Under the pieces are notes generated by a model. The model was given only the letters and a program-made list of their open reading frames with translations. It had not been told where the DNA came from and did not search any database. The translations under genes and the position numbers were made by a program. From Oscillospiraceae bacterium (GTDB taxonomy: Bacteria; Bacillota; Clostridia; Oscillospirales; Acutalibacteraceae), in assembly GCA_031271865.1 (NCBI GenBank), contig JAISUW010000020.1, forward strand, positions 1 through 42,012: 42,012 bases of DNA. Reading direction: 5' to 3'. Positions 23,421 through 32,087 of this stretch are shown here, piece by piece (the first letter of the stretch is position 1; each line of letters starts with the position of its first letter).

Positions 23421-24803
23421 ATGGGAATCAAACAGCTTTTGGAAAACCGCGTCAGCGGGCAAATCAAGAAAGCCCTGCCTTTGGAGGCGGGGGATGCCGC
23501 GCTCAACGGCCTTATCGGCCGCGTGATAGCCGATCCGAAGCGCACCGAGCAGCTTTTCGGCCTGGGGGAGGTTTTCCTCGTCAAAGCTGCGCTCTACCTT
23601 ACGGGCGTGCGGCTCGAAGAGAGTGCCTTCGAAGGTGTAGGTACGGTATATAAAGAACAGCACGGCATCTATCAGTTTGATTTCAACTTGAATGCCGACA
23701 AGCAAAACCCCCTTCCTGCCGAGCTCTCCTTGCCGCATGGGCTGCACGTGCCGGTGGTGGTGAACCCGCAGTCGCCATTCTCGCTTTCACGGGAGAAGGG
23801 GCAGCTATACCTCAAAGCAAACGGTATGCGCCTTTTCCCGGTGGAGTACGAGCCGCGCCCCAAGTTCTATGACTTGAACACGAGCGACGGCATTGCGATG
23901 TGGAAGCTGGCGCAGCACCGCTTGGGTGACGAGCTCATGGTCACCTACAACACCTACTGCCACACGCTCAAGGGCGGGAAGCAGTGCCGCTTCTGCGCTT
24001 TGAACGCCAACGAATCCATCGCCGGCTGCCGCAATGGGATGTTTATTCAAACGCCCGCGCAAATCGCAGAGGTGGCGGAAGCAGGCTACAGCGAGGGCAT
24101 TGTAAAACGGCTGGAAATAACAGGAGGCATCCTCCCGCACCGGGCGGAGATTCCGTTCATGATTGAGGTCGCGAAAGCGGTCACAGCGCGGCTTGGGACG
24201 AAAACTATCCCGAATGGTCATGCACTCTTGGCGGCTCCCAATGACGTTGCGGATATCGACCGTCTGAAAGAAGCCGGTTGGGAGTATGTCTTCTTCAATC
24301 TGGAGGTTTGGGATGAGAATTTCTTCAAGGCTTATTGCCCGGGGAAAGAAGAATTGATCGGCCGCGAACACTGGCTGAAAGCTTTGGATTACGCCGTGAG
24401 AGTCTTCGGACCGGGGAATGTGCGTTGTATCCTGATTGCCGGTCTGGAGCCGTTCCAAAGCTATATGGAGGGCGCGGAATATCTCACCTCTCATGGCATC
24501 TTCTGTGATCCCGCCCCCTGGATGCCCATGCCGGGAAGTATGCTCGAGGGGCACTCGTCGCCCTCGGCGCAGTGGCATATCAACCTGCTGGTCAAAACGC
24601 TCGACCTCTGGGAGAAGTACGGCAGCTTAGATGCGCACCTCTCCTGCGGATTCTCGGGTGCTCTGCCGCTCGATACCATCGCCAAGGACGGCTGGCTCGC
24701 GTTCAACGACTTGGCGCGAATGCGCCTCGAAGTGCGGCGGCAAAACCTGCCGGAAAGTGATTTGCGCTATAAACTGTCCGTGAAAGGGGATTTGAATCTA
24801 TGA
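23421..24803 (+). CDS. Radical SAM protein with unusual CX8CX2C motif
   Basis: This 460-residue protein has an N-terminal domain of about 170 residues with no recognised family, then a radical SAM-like barrel. The probable cluster motif is C180, C189 and C192 (NTYC to CRFC), CX8CX2C rather than the usual CX3CX2C, with a further C203. LEITGGILPHRAEIPF near 230-245 looks like the SAM-binding glycine-rich strand. It starts 15 bases after the nifB-like gene with GGAGGGG before the ATG and overlaps the peptidase gene by ATGA. It could act in cofactor maturation beside NifB or in making or using the substrate. The exact family is unrecognised. Confidence 0.7.
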   Translation: MGIKQLLENRVSGQIKKALPLEAGDAALNGLIGRVIADPKRTEQLFGLGEVFLVKAALYLTGVRLEESAFEGVGTVYKEQHGIYQFDFNLNADKQNPLPAELSLPHGLHVPVVVNPQSPFSLSREKGQLYLKANGMRLFPVEYEPRPKFYDLNTSDGIAMWKLAQHRLGDELMVTYNTYCHTLKGGKQCRFCALNANESIAGCRNGMFIQTPAQIAEVAEAGYSEGIVKRLEITGGILPHRAEIPFMIEVAKAVTARLGTKTIPNGHALLAAPNDVADIDRLKEAGWEYVFFNLEVWDENFFKAYCPGKEELIGREHWLKALDYAVRVFGPGNVRCILIAGLEPFQSYMEGAEYLTSHGIFCDPAPWMPMPGSMLEGHSSPSAQWHINLLVKTLDLWEKYGSLDAHLSCGFSGALPLDTIAKDGWLAFNDLARMRLEVRRQNLPESDLRYKLSVKGDLNL

Positions 24804-26269
24804 GTACCGGCATCGAAAACCATCCTACTGCTGCTTATGACCACGGCGCGGCCTTTGCGCGGCTTCTGCAAGTGCCGACCGTTGCCGCCGATTTGCCCAA
24901 GCTCCTGCAAGTGCCGGTGGATACCGGGCCGGAAGTGTTCGCCGCATTTCGGGACGTCTTGCGTGAACTTTTCCCTTTGGTGCATGAAAAATTAGACTTG
25001 GTTTACCCCGGCAGAGAAGCCATCGACAGCGGGAACATTACGCAGGACGGCATTGACTTCCTCTCCCCGGAGAGCGGCTATGATGCCCTCCTCTGGCACT
25101 GGAAAGGCAAAGCAGATGACAAACCCATTGTCCTGCTCGCGCACCATGACGTTGTTCCCGGACAGGCTCTGGTGAAGATGAGCGAAGAAGACACCGGCGG
25201 CTGGACGCACCCCCCTTTCGGCGGCGAGATGGAGGACGGCAAAATCTACGGCCGCGGTGCCATGGATAATAAGAACAGCTTATACTGCATCCTGCGGGCG
25301 ACGGAGGAACTCCTTGTTGAGAACTTTGTGCCGGCACAGGATGTATGGATTGGTTCCTCGGATTCGGAGGAGGTCGGCGGCAATGGGGCAATCTATATCC
25401 GTGATTATCTGACCGAGCATGGGGTCAAGCCCTATTTGGTTGTGGATGAGGGCGGTACGGTCATCGACAAGCTCTTCCCACAGATGAACAAGCCTTTCGC
25501 CATGATCGGGGTTGTGGAGAAAGGCTCCGGCATTGTCAAGTTCACCGCCAAATCCCATGGCGGGCATACCTCCGCGCCGCCGAAAAACACCCCTTGGGAG
25601 CGGCTGGCGCGCTTCATTGTAGACGTGCATTCCCATAACTACTTCCCTGCAGCGGTTGACCCGCTTTTGGTCGAGACCATCCAAAGCTGGGGGGGCGGGC
25701 TTTCCGGGCTTCTTGCCTTTGCTTTCAAACACATTAAGCTTTTCAAGCCTCTCCTGCCGCTTGTGATTCCCAAAATCCACCCCTTCGGCGTGGCGCTTCT
25801 GCACACGAATATCACATTCACGATGGCGCAGGGAGCCATTGTCCCCAATATGATTCCCGCCGAAGCCTACATCGGCGCAAACATCCGCTACGCCCCCTGG
25901 CAAGGCGTGGAGGAGGTCAATCGCATATTGCAAAAGCTCTGCAAGAAATATGACATCGAGATGGAAACGATGATGGCTTACGACGCCACAGGCTATGCCG
26001 ACCGGGAGGGGGAGGGTTATCGCTTTTTGACGGACACCATTAAAGAAGTTTACCCGGAGATTGGCATTGCGCCCTACATGATGATCGGCGGAACGGACGG
26101 GCGGCACTTCGCGTCCATCTGCCCCGCTTCCTTGCGCTTTTCGCCGATTCCTTTGACTGCCGCGCAGCTCTCCACGATGCATGGGGATGATGAGAACTTG
26201 GACGTGGCGGCCTTGGGAGAGGGCGTGCGCTTTTTCCGCGCGTTTTTCCGGCGCTTACCGGAGGGATAA
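24800..26269 (+). CDS. M20-family metallopeptidase / N-acyl-amino acid hydrolase
   Basis: This 489-residue cytoplasmic enzyme has all M20 landmarks: H115-x-D117 (AHHDVVP), GRGAMDNK with D156, the catalytic E190 with E191 (SSDSEEVGG), D216 (VVDEGG) and a C-terminal histidine in STMHGDDENL. Length and order resemble carboxypeptidase S/PM20D1-like members, which cleave dipeptides or N-acyl amino acids. It is placed between the radical SAM gene and an amino acid-type ABC transporter and coupled to both, so it probably processes the imported compound before or after reduction. Its start overlaps the preceding stop codon (ATGA). Substrate is not known. Confidence 0.85.
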   Translation: MSTGIENHPTAAYDHGAAFARLLQVPTVAADLPKLLQVPVDTGPEVFAAFRDVLRELFPLVHEKLDLVYPGREAIDSGNITQDGIDFLSPESGYDALLWHWKGKADDKPIVLLAHHDVVPGQALVKMSEEDTGGWTHPPFGGEMEDGKIYGRGAMDNKNSLYCILRATEELLVENFVPAQDVWIGSSDSEEVGGNGAIYIRDYLTEHGVKPYLVVDEGGTVIDKLFPQMNKPFAMIGVVEKGSGIVKFTAKSHGGHTSAPPKNTPWERLARFIVDVHSHNYFPAAVDPLLVETIQSWGGGLSGLLAFAFKHIKLFKPLLPLVIPKIHPFGVALLHTNITFTMAQGAIVPNMIPAEAYIGANIRYAPWQGVEEVNRILQKLCKKYDIEMETMMAYDATGYADREGEGYRFLTDTIKEVYPEIGIAPYMMIGGTDGRHFASICPASLRFSPIPLTAAQLSTMHGDDENLDVAALGEGVRFFRAFFRRLPEG

Positions 26270-26272
26270 GCG

Positions 26273-26956
26273 ATGTTTGATGCATCCTACATCCTCACTT
26301 TCCTGCCAAAATTGCTGGAAAGTCTGCCGGTGACCTTGGGGCTCGTGGGGGTTGCAACGGCGGCGGGGCTACTGCTGGGGCTGCTTTTCGCCTTGGCACG
26401 CCTGGAGAAGCTACCGGTTCTGGCCGAGGCAAGTACCGTTCTCATCTCTTTCCTGCGCGGCACGCCGGTTCTTGTGCAGATGTTCGTGGTCTACTACGGT
26501 CTGCCGCTGCTCTTGCAGGGAATCGGAATCGACATCCTGCGCTGGGACAAGATCATCTTCATTTACATCACCTACGCCCTCAATGCTTCGGCCTACTTCT
26601 CGGAGGGGATTCGCGCCGCCGTCCTTGCCGTGCCTGCAAGGCAATGGGACGCTGCCGCTGCCTGCGGATTAACAAAAGGGCAGAGTTACCGCCGCGTCAT
26701 CCTGCCGCAGGCATTGCCGATTGCCATTCCCTCCTTGGGGATGACGTTCACCGGGCTCCTGCAGGATAGTTCCTTGGCGTTCTCCTTGGGCATTCTGGAC
26801 GTTATGGGCCGTGCCAAGACCTTGGGGGCGCTCACCTCCCGCGCCTTGGAGGCCTACGCCGCCGCCGCTGTCATTTTTATCATCCTCACCCTCCTGTCCA
26901 ATGCGGGATTCCATACCGCCGGGCGGAGCCGCAAACGAAAGGAAGCTTTGACATGA
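26273..26956 (+). CDS. Polar amino acid-type ABC permease, first subunit
   Basis: This 227-residue membrane protein belongs to the HisM/GlnP permease family, with hydrophobic segments near 20-40, 50-75, 90-110 and 185-210. The conserved FLRGTPVLVQMFVVYYGLP (near 60-78) and the EAA loop near 122-140 (AAAACGLTKGQSYRRVILP) are visible. Such subunits pair to form the channel for amino acids, cystine or related sulphur compounds. It is four bases behind the M20 gene and overlaps the binding protein gene by ATGA. Confidence 0.88.
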   Translation: MFDASYILTFLPKLLESLPVTLGLVGVATAAGLLLGLLFALARLEKLPVLAEASTVLISFLRGTPVLVQMFVVYYGLPLLLQGIGIDILRWDKIIFIYITYALNASAYFSEGIRAAVLAVPARQWDAAAACGLTKGQSYRRVILPQALPIAIPSLGMTFTGLLQDSSLAFSLGILDVMGRAKTLGALTSRALEAYAAAAVIFIILTLLSNAGFHTAGRSRKRKEALT

Positions 26957-27759
26957 AACGAATCGCAGCAATTCTCCTCACCGCCGGACTGCTCTTCGGC
27001 CTCTCCGCCTGCGGAGGCGGCACGGACGACGGCAACAGCGTGCGTACCGTTGTCGTCGGTACATCCAACGACTACCCGCCCTATTGCTACCTCGACGGCA
27101 ATGGGGATTTGGTCGGATTTGAGAAGGAACTCCTCGATGCCGTAGATGCTCGCCTCCCGCAGTATAAGTTCAAGTATGAGATTTATGATTTCAAGAACAT
27201 CCTCACCGCCCTCGACACCGGTCGCGTGGACATTGCCGCGCACCAGTACGGCACCAACCCGGAGCGGGAGGAGAAGTACCTCTTCGGAACTGTTCCCTAC
27301 TTTTCCACGGAGGATTTCATTGTGGTCGCCGCCGGCACAGAGGGCATTGCTTCGCTGGATGACCTGGCGGGAAAAATTGTGAGCGTCGCCCCGGCCTGCA
27401 ATTGGGCGCTGATGCTCGAGGACTACAATGCCGCCCATCCGGAAACCCCCATCCAAATCGAATACTACGAATCCACGCCGCAGATTCTTTCTTCCAATCT
27501 GGAGAACGGTGTGATTGATGCGACCGTAATGACCACAGCCGATGTGCAACTGATGAACACGCTTCTTGGGACATCCTTTAAGACCGTCGGCGCACCGTTG
27601 TCGGACACAGAGGTGTTCCATATCTATGCCAAGGACGAAACCCAGTTGCAAGCGGACATCGATACCGTCCTGCAGGAGCTGAAAGATTCCGGCGAAATGG
27701 AACGGCTCTCTCAAGCCGCCTTAGACAGCGTAATTAAGAACAATAAGGAACTGGGTTAG
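26953..27759 (+). CDS. ABC transporter substrate-binding lipoprotein (family 3)
   Basis: This 268-residue receptor has a lipoprotein signal ending at LSAC (C20). The mature part follows solute-binding family 3: VGTSNDYPPYCYLDGNGDL near 39-57, then GFEKELLDAV near 59-68 and the RVDIAAHQYG ligand-site region near 90-99. The family binds polar amino acids, cystine and related molecules. No aspartate or arginine pattern decides the ligand here. Two permease genes flank it, an unusual order in which the receptor separates the two channel subunits. Confidence 0.88.
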   Translation: MKRIAAILLTAGLLFGLSACGGGTDDGNSVRTVVVGTSNDYPPYCYLDGNGDLVGFEKELLDAVDARLPQYKFKYEIYDFKNILTALDTGRVDIAAHQYGTNPEREEKYLFGTVPYFSTEDFIVVAAGTEGIASLDDLAGKIVSVAPACNWALMLEDYNAAHPETPIQIEYYESTPQILSSNLENGVIDATVMTTADVQLMNTLLGTSFKTVGAPLSDTEVFHIYAKDETQLQADIDTVLQELKDSGEMERLSQAALDSVIKNNKELG

Positions 27760-28455
27760 ATGGATTTTGCCTTCCTATGGACAGCCCTGCAAGCGGCTGC
27801 GGCGCGGATTCCGGCGACGCTTTCGCTGGCTTTCGTGCCCTTTGCGGCGGGGATACTGGTCGGCTTGCCGACGGCACTCGTGCGGCGCAGTTCCCTGCCG
27901 GTGCTGCCGAATGTTCTGGCCGGGCTGGTTGCGCTCATTAAGGGGATTCCCGTGGTGCTGATGATGCTTGTCTTCTTTGTCCTCGCGAGCGAAACTTTTG
28001 ATGGCTTTATGCAATCGCTCGGTCTGCCGTGGACGTTTCGGGAACTGGATAAAAGTCTTGTGGCGGGGGCGGCACTGACGGTCTATGCAACCGCCGCGAT
28101 GTGTGAGGTCTTCCGCGGAGCCTTAGCGGCCGTACCGCAGAGCCAATATGACGCCGCTTATGCAGCAGGCTTAACGGGCGCGCAGACCCTGCGCCGCATT
28201 ATTCTCCCGCAGATGGTTGCACCCGCTTTGCCAATGACCTGCAATATTCTTGTTGCCTTGGTGAAGTCCGCGGCAATTGCTTCGCTGGTGTCGGTGGTAG
28301 ATGTGATGAACGGAGCCGTTATCGCGGCGGCGGGTAATTACAGATTTCTGGAAGCGTATATTGCGGCGGCATTGGTCTACTGGGCTTTGTGCCTGCTCAT
28401 CGAAAACATCTTCCGCTTGGCGGAAAAGAAGTGCGCAAGGAGGTTTGCCGTATGA
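27760..28455 (+). CDS. Polar amino acid-type ABC permease, second subunit
   Basis: This 231-residue permease has the same fold as the one at 26273-26956 but is clearly divergent, so the channel is probably a heterodimer. LIKGIPVVLMMLVFFVLAS near 60-78 and the EAA region YAAGLTGAQTLRRIILPQ near 132-149 are recognisable. It begins directly after the receptor stop codon (TAGATG). Heterodimeric permeases with this layout occur in importers of cystine and S-alkylated cysteine such as B. subtilis TcyJKLMN, which fits but does not prove a sulphur substrate. Confidence 0.87.
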   Translation: MDFAFLWTALQAAAARIPATLSLAFVPFAAGILVGLPTALVRRSSLPVLPNVLAGLVALIKGIPVVLMMLVFFVLASETFDGFMQSLGLPWTFRELDKSLVAGAALTVYATAAMCEVFRGALAAVPQSQYDAAYAAGLTGAQTLRRIILPQMVAPALPMTCNILVALVKSAAIASLVSVVDVMNGAVIAAAGNYRFLEAYIAAALVYWALCLLIENIFRLAEKKCARRFAV

Positions 28456-28997
28456 CTGCCGAAACACAGAAAGCTCCCGTGAGAATCCTCCCCACCCGCA
28501 AGCCGTGGATACCGAATCTGCAAACTTGGTCTTGGAGCATAACGATACTGTGGATGTCTATCGCCAATATCTGGCACCCCTTTGGGCTGTACGGTCTCTT
28601 GTGTATGTTCACGCCGATTGTGATTGCCCTTACCGGGCGGGGAAAGATGCACTGCGCCCGCGTGTGTCCGCGCGGCTCTCTGTTGGGGTTGATTCCTCGC
28701 AAATGGTGCTTGGGGTTAAAGATACCGGCGTTCATGCATACCCGCGCTTTCCGATGGTGTCTGTGGGGTGCCATGATGGGGACATTTGCTGTGTTGATGG
28801 TGCTGACCATTCCCAAGGGAGTGGAACGGCTGGGTTGGGTCATCCTTGTTTTTATGGAAGCTGCCACGGGGCTTGCGATTCTATTCGGGTTTCTCTTCGC
28901 GCCGCGAGCCTGGTGCACGGTCTGCCCCATGGGCTTCACAACCGGCAACTTGCGCAGGCTCCTGAACAAACAAACACCGGAGGAGGGAAGCAGATGA
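28452..28997 (+). CDS. NapH-like membrane iron-sulphur protein
   Basis: This 181-residue protein has about four membrane helices (near 28-42, 46-62, 103-120 and 130-150) and two short cysteine motifs: C68/C72 followed by proline (CARVCPRG) and C155/C158 (CTVCPMG). This pattern is that of the NapH/NosR/CcoG-type membrane module, which moves electrons between the quinone pool and soluble Fe-S proteins, though the complete two-cluster ferredoxin domain is missing. It overlaps both the permease gene and the ATPase gene by ATGA, so it is firmly part of the operon. It may supply electrons to the NifH-like protein. AGGAGG lies before its ATG at 28452. Confidence 0.75.
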   Translation: MTAETQKAPVRILPTRKPWIPNLQTWSWSITILWMSIANIWHPFGLYGLLCMFTPIVIALTGRGKMHCARVCPRGSLLGLIPRKWCLGLKIPAFMHTRAFRWCLWGAMMGTFAVLMVLTIPKGVERLGWVILVFMEAATGLAILFGFLFAPRAWCTVCPMGFTTGNLRRLLNKQTPEEGSR

Positions 28998-29764
28998 GCG
29001 AGGCTGTGCTTACCGTCCGGAATTTGCATAAATCCTTCGGCAAAGCGGAGGTTCTGCGCGGCATTGACCTGGAGGTTCGCCCGGGGGAAACCGTCGCCCT
29101 CTTGGGTTCAAGCGGTTGCGGGAAGACAACTTTCCTGCGCTGCCTGAATTTCCTGGAGAAAGCCGACAGCGGCACACTCGCCATCGCGGGTCAGACCGTC
29201 CATCTTCAGCGCGCGCACAAAAAGGATATCCTTGCCTTGCGCCGGAAAACGGCCATGGTTTTTCAGGATTACGGTTTATACCGCAACAAGACTGTTTTGC
29301 AAAATGTCACGGAAGGCTTGACCGTTGCGCGCGGCGTTCCCAAAGCCCAAGCCGTTACCCGGGCACTGAAATCTCTGGAGCAGGTCGGTATGGCTGCACG
29401 CTCGGAGGCTTATCCGCATGAGCTTTCCGGCGGGCAGCAGCAGCGGGTGGGCATTGCCCGCGCCTTGGCCTTGGAACCGGCAGTGCTGCTCTTTGATGAG
29501 CCAACCTCCGCCCTCGACCCGGAGAAAGTGCAGGAGATTCTCGACCTCATTCGTTCTCTGAAAGATACACCAACGGCAAAGATTATCGTCACCCATGAAA
29601 TGGCTTTTGCCTATGAGTGCGCCGACAGCGTCATCTTCATGGACGAGGGGTTGATTCTGGAAGAGGGTGCCCCGAAAGATGTGTTTGGAAATCCCAAAAA
29701 CGAACGCACCCGCCGCTTTTTGGAGCGCTTTACGGCGGACAAAGCGCCGGAATACTTTATTTAA
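28994..29764 (+). CDS. Polar amino acid-type ABC transporter ATPase
   Basis: This 256-residue ATPase powers the transporter formed with the permeases at 26273 and 27760. Walker A GSSGCGKT is at 38-45, the signature LSGGQQQR at 144-151, Walker B VLLFDEPTSALDPEK follows, and the H-loop is in VTHEMAFAYE. It is of the HisP/GlnQ type. The start overlaps the NapH-like stop (ATGA) and has GGAGGG before it. Interruption of the transporter genes by the Fe-S membrane gene suggests co-selected function rather than simple linkage. Confidence 0.92.
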   Translation: MSEAVLTVRNLHKSFGKAEVLRGIDLEVRPGETVALLGSSGCGKTTFLRCLNFLEKADSGTLAIAGQTVHLQRAHKKDILALRRKTAMVFQDYGLYRNKTVLQNVTEGLTVARGVPKAQAVTRALKSLEQVGMAARSEAYPHELSGGQQQRVGIARALALEPAVLLFDEPTSALDPEKVQEILDLIRSLKDTPTAKIIVTHEMAFAYECADSVIFMDEGLILEEGAPKDVFGNPKNERTRRFLERFTADKAPEYFI

Positions 29765-29775
29765 GAGGAATACTT

Positions 29776-30624
29776 ATGAGATTGCATAGACTTGCGTTGC
29801 TCGTGTGCGGATTATTGTTCCTTGCGGGTTGCCAAAGCGCCGCGCCCGTAAATCTCACGAAAGCCGAGACGGCATTGCCCGTCACAACCGCCGCAAACGA
29901 AACAAGCACCAAAACGGCAACAACAGCCTCCACAATCCAAACCACAAGAACCACAGTAACGAGGAAACAAACCCCTGCGGAATGGGATAAGGCGCAGGTG
30001 TTGGCGAACTACACGGAAGTAATGAACGCGGCGAAGGCGAACAAACCCGCGTATTGTAAAATCCAGTATCAGTCCGTCCCGAAGGCACAGCGCAAAGCGG
30101 ACGGCTTCGCGACAACAATCCTGGAGCCGTTCATCGATATTCTGTTCGTCACAAAAGCGCAGGCAGAGAAAAAACCGATTGTTCGGGAGGCGGGCAGCGA
30201 CATGGTGGACTTCCCCTGCGTCAATGCCGAAAAGGGCTGCTACGTCACGGACACGAAGCTGCTTAAGTCTGCCAAAGCCGAGGAGACCGCAAGCGGCATC
30301 CGCCTAACCCTTGTGTTCAAGAGCGAGACGAACGCCGAGCCGTACTATGCCTCCCATAAAGCCAATTCCATCGGCGGGGTATTCGAGTTCGCCCGCAAGG
30401 CCGACTTTGATGAAGCCCTTGCGTCCATGCCCATCCAAGACCCGCAATATGACATCACCTATTACGACTGTACTGCGGTATTGGACTACGACCCGGCGGC
30501 GGGCAGAATACTGCGGCTTACCCAGACGACTTACGGCAAAGCGGAGGCTTCGTTCGCGTTTTTGGGCGGACGCAATACCCTCTCGTTCGTTGTCGTCGAC
30601 ACCACCGAAATAACGGTTAACTGA
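29776..30624 (+). CDS. Lipoprotein of unknown function
   Basis: This 282-residue protein has a lipoprotein signal with LAGC (C19) and a Thr/Ser-rich linker from about 33 to 64, so the folded part is displayed outside the membrane. The rest, with several aromatic-rich beta strands and C-terminal FLGGRNTLSFVVVDTTEITV, matches no family I recognise. It stands between the ABC ATPase gene and the NifD-like gene, in the same direction, with AGAGGAA before the ATG. It may be an accessory receptor or a surface-retention factor; this is only positional inference. Confidence 0.65.
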   Translation: MRLHRLALLVCGLLFLAGCQSAAPVNLTKAETALPVTTAANETSTKTATTASTIQTTRTTVTRKQTPAEWDKAQVLANYTEVMNAAKANKPAYCKIQYQSVPKAQRKADGFATTILEPFIDILFVTKAQAEKKPIVREAGSDMVDFPCVNAEKGCYVTDTKLLKSAKAEETASGIRLTLVFKSETNAEPYYASHKANSIGGVFEFARKADFDEALASMPIQDPQYDITYYDCTAVLDYDPAAGRILRLTQTTYGKAEASFAFLGGRNTLSFVVVDTTEITVN

Positions 30625-30633
30625 GGAGGAACT

Positions 30634-32085
30634 ATGGCATACAACGGCATCCGCGAACAACGGCAGGACACCGAAACCATCAACGACTGGGGCGGCAGTT
30701 CCCTGGCTGCCGCACGGGATTTCCCCCAAAAGTGCTTGGGCCGCGCAGACCGCAGCTTTTCACAGGGCTTGCAATGCCAACAGATTAACTCCGTCATGGC
30801 ACTCCTATCTATGGAAGATGCGGCTTTTGTGGTGCATTCGCCCTTGGGTTGCGCCGGCTGCTGCTCCATGGCCAACGACTGGTACCGCGTGGGGCAGATC
30901 TATCGCGGGAGCATGGCGCTTAAGAACGCCCGCGTCCTCGTCACAAATATGGACGAGCGCGATGTTGTCCTCGGCGCGGAGCAAAAGCTTGCCAAAGCGC
31001 TCCGTCTTGCATGGGAACGGTACAAGCCTAAGGTCATCTTTATTTTTACGTCCTGCGCTTCCGGCATCATCGCCGACGACGTGGACTCCGTTGCACAGGA
31101 AGTCAACGCGGAATTGCCGGATACCGTTATCGTCCCGATCCACTGTGAGGGCTTCAAGTCAAAAGTCTGCGCATCGGGCTATGATGCGGCGTTTCTGGCG
31201 ATTACAAAATATGTACTGGAGAAAGAGGATGCGGGTGAAACGATTCCGAATCTGCTGAACGTCTTCGGTCCGCCCACCGTCAGTACAGTCGACCAGATGG
31301 AAGTGGAGCGGATGCTCGGCGAAATCGGTATCGAAGCGAATTACCTGCCGTTTTACGCCTCCTTGGAGAAAATCCGCAGAATCCCCCGTGCCGCGGCTTC
31401 CTCGGCAATTTGCAAGGTCTTCGCGGACGAATTTATGAAAGACCTCGAGCGCCGCTATAATATCCCCTACAGCCACACCATCATGCCCATCGGCACCCGC
31501 AACACAGACCGCTGGCTGCGCGGGGCGGCAAAGCTCATGGGGAAGGAGCAGGAGGCAGAAGCCTACATCGCCCGCGAGCGCGAGGCTATCGCCCCCCTCA
31601 TGGCCGACTTGCGCCGCCGGTTGGAGGGCAAGACCGTTTTCATCACTGGGGGGACGGGGCGCACTTTCGCCGCGGGCGCTTTGGTGGACGACTTCGGCAT
31701 GAAACTCATCGGCATGCAGACTCCGACCTACGACAAGAACATCCAGGAGGACGTGGAGCGCCTAAACGCCATCCACGGCGACTTTGTTTTGGATGTCGCC
31801 AACATGATGCCCTTTGAGCAAGTGAACCTCTTGCGTAAACTGAAGCCGGATGTCTTCATCGGCGTGCCCATCTGGGCGGCGCGGCTCGGGTTGCCGACCA
31901 CGCACGTGCTGGACATCAAACGCCCCACCATGGGCTACCGCAACCTCGTCTACTTGGGACAAAAGATCGCCGCGCAGGTAGAGAACCCAGGCTATAACAA
32001 GCGAATTGCGCAGTATGCAACGCTGCCCTACAAAGAATCGTGGTACGACAGCGACCCATTCAAATATATTGTGAAAGAAGGCTGA
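30634..32085 (+). CDS. Nitrogenase-like catalytic subunit (NifD-like)
   Basis: This 483-residue protein is a NifD relative. The three P-cluster ligands align as C48 (QGLQC), C73 (PLGC) and C141 (TSCASGIIADD). The cofactor cysteine, Azotobacter Cys275, aligns without gaps as C260 in SSAICKVF, before RRYNIPY. Positions important for N2 reduction differ: Arg96 is N81, Gln191 is C179, His195 is Y183, and cofactor ligand His442 aligns with M433. The enzyme therefore should hold a cofactor but have a reshaped active site. It pairs with the NifK-like gene across an HD-domain gene. GAGGAGG precedes the ATG. Substrate is unknown; a C-S bond reductase role like MarDK is plausible. Confidence 0.87.
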   Translation: MAYNGIREQRQDTETINDWGGSSLAAARDFPQKCLGRADRSFSQGLQCQQINSVMALLSMEDAAFVVHSPLGCAGCCSMANDWYRVGQIYRGSMALKNARVLVTNMDERDVVLGAEQKLAKALRLAWERYKPKVIFIFTSCASGIIADDVDSVAQEVNAELPDTVIVPIHCEGFKSKVCASGYDAAFLAITKYVLEKEDAGETIPNLLNVFGPPTVSTVDQMEVERMLGEIGIEANYLPFYASLEKIRRIPRAAASSAICKVFADEFMKDLERRYNIPYSHTIMPIGTRNTDRWLRGAAKLMGKEQEAEAYIAREREAIAPLMADLRRRLEGKTVFITGGTGRTFAAGALVDDFGMKLIGMQTPTYDKNIQEDVERLNAIHGDFVLDVANMMPFEQVNLLRKLKPDVFIGVPIWAARLGLPTTHVLDIKRPTMGYRNLVYLGQKIAAQVENPGYNKRIAQYATLPYKESWYDSDPFKYIVKEG

Positions 32086-32087
32086 GC

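Noticed and set aside
28361-28993. An extended N-terminus for the ABC ATPase covering the NapH-like gene
   Set aside because: The extra part is out of frame with the NapH-like protein, which has clear cysteine motifs and helices. The ATPase family starts at 28994 with GGAGGG before it.
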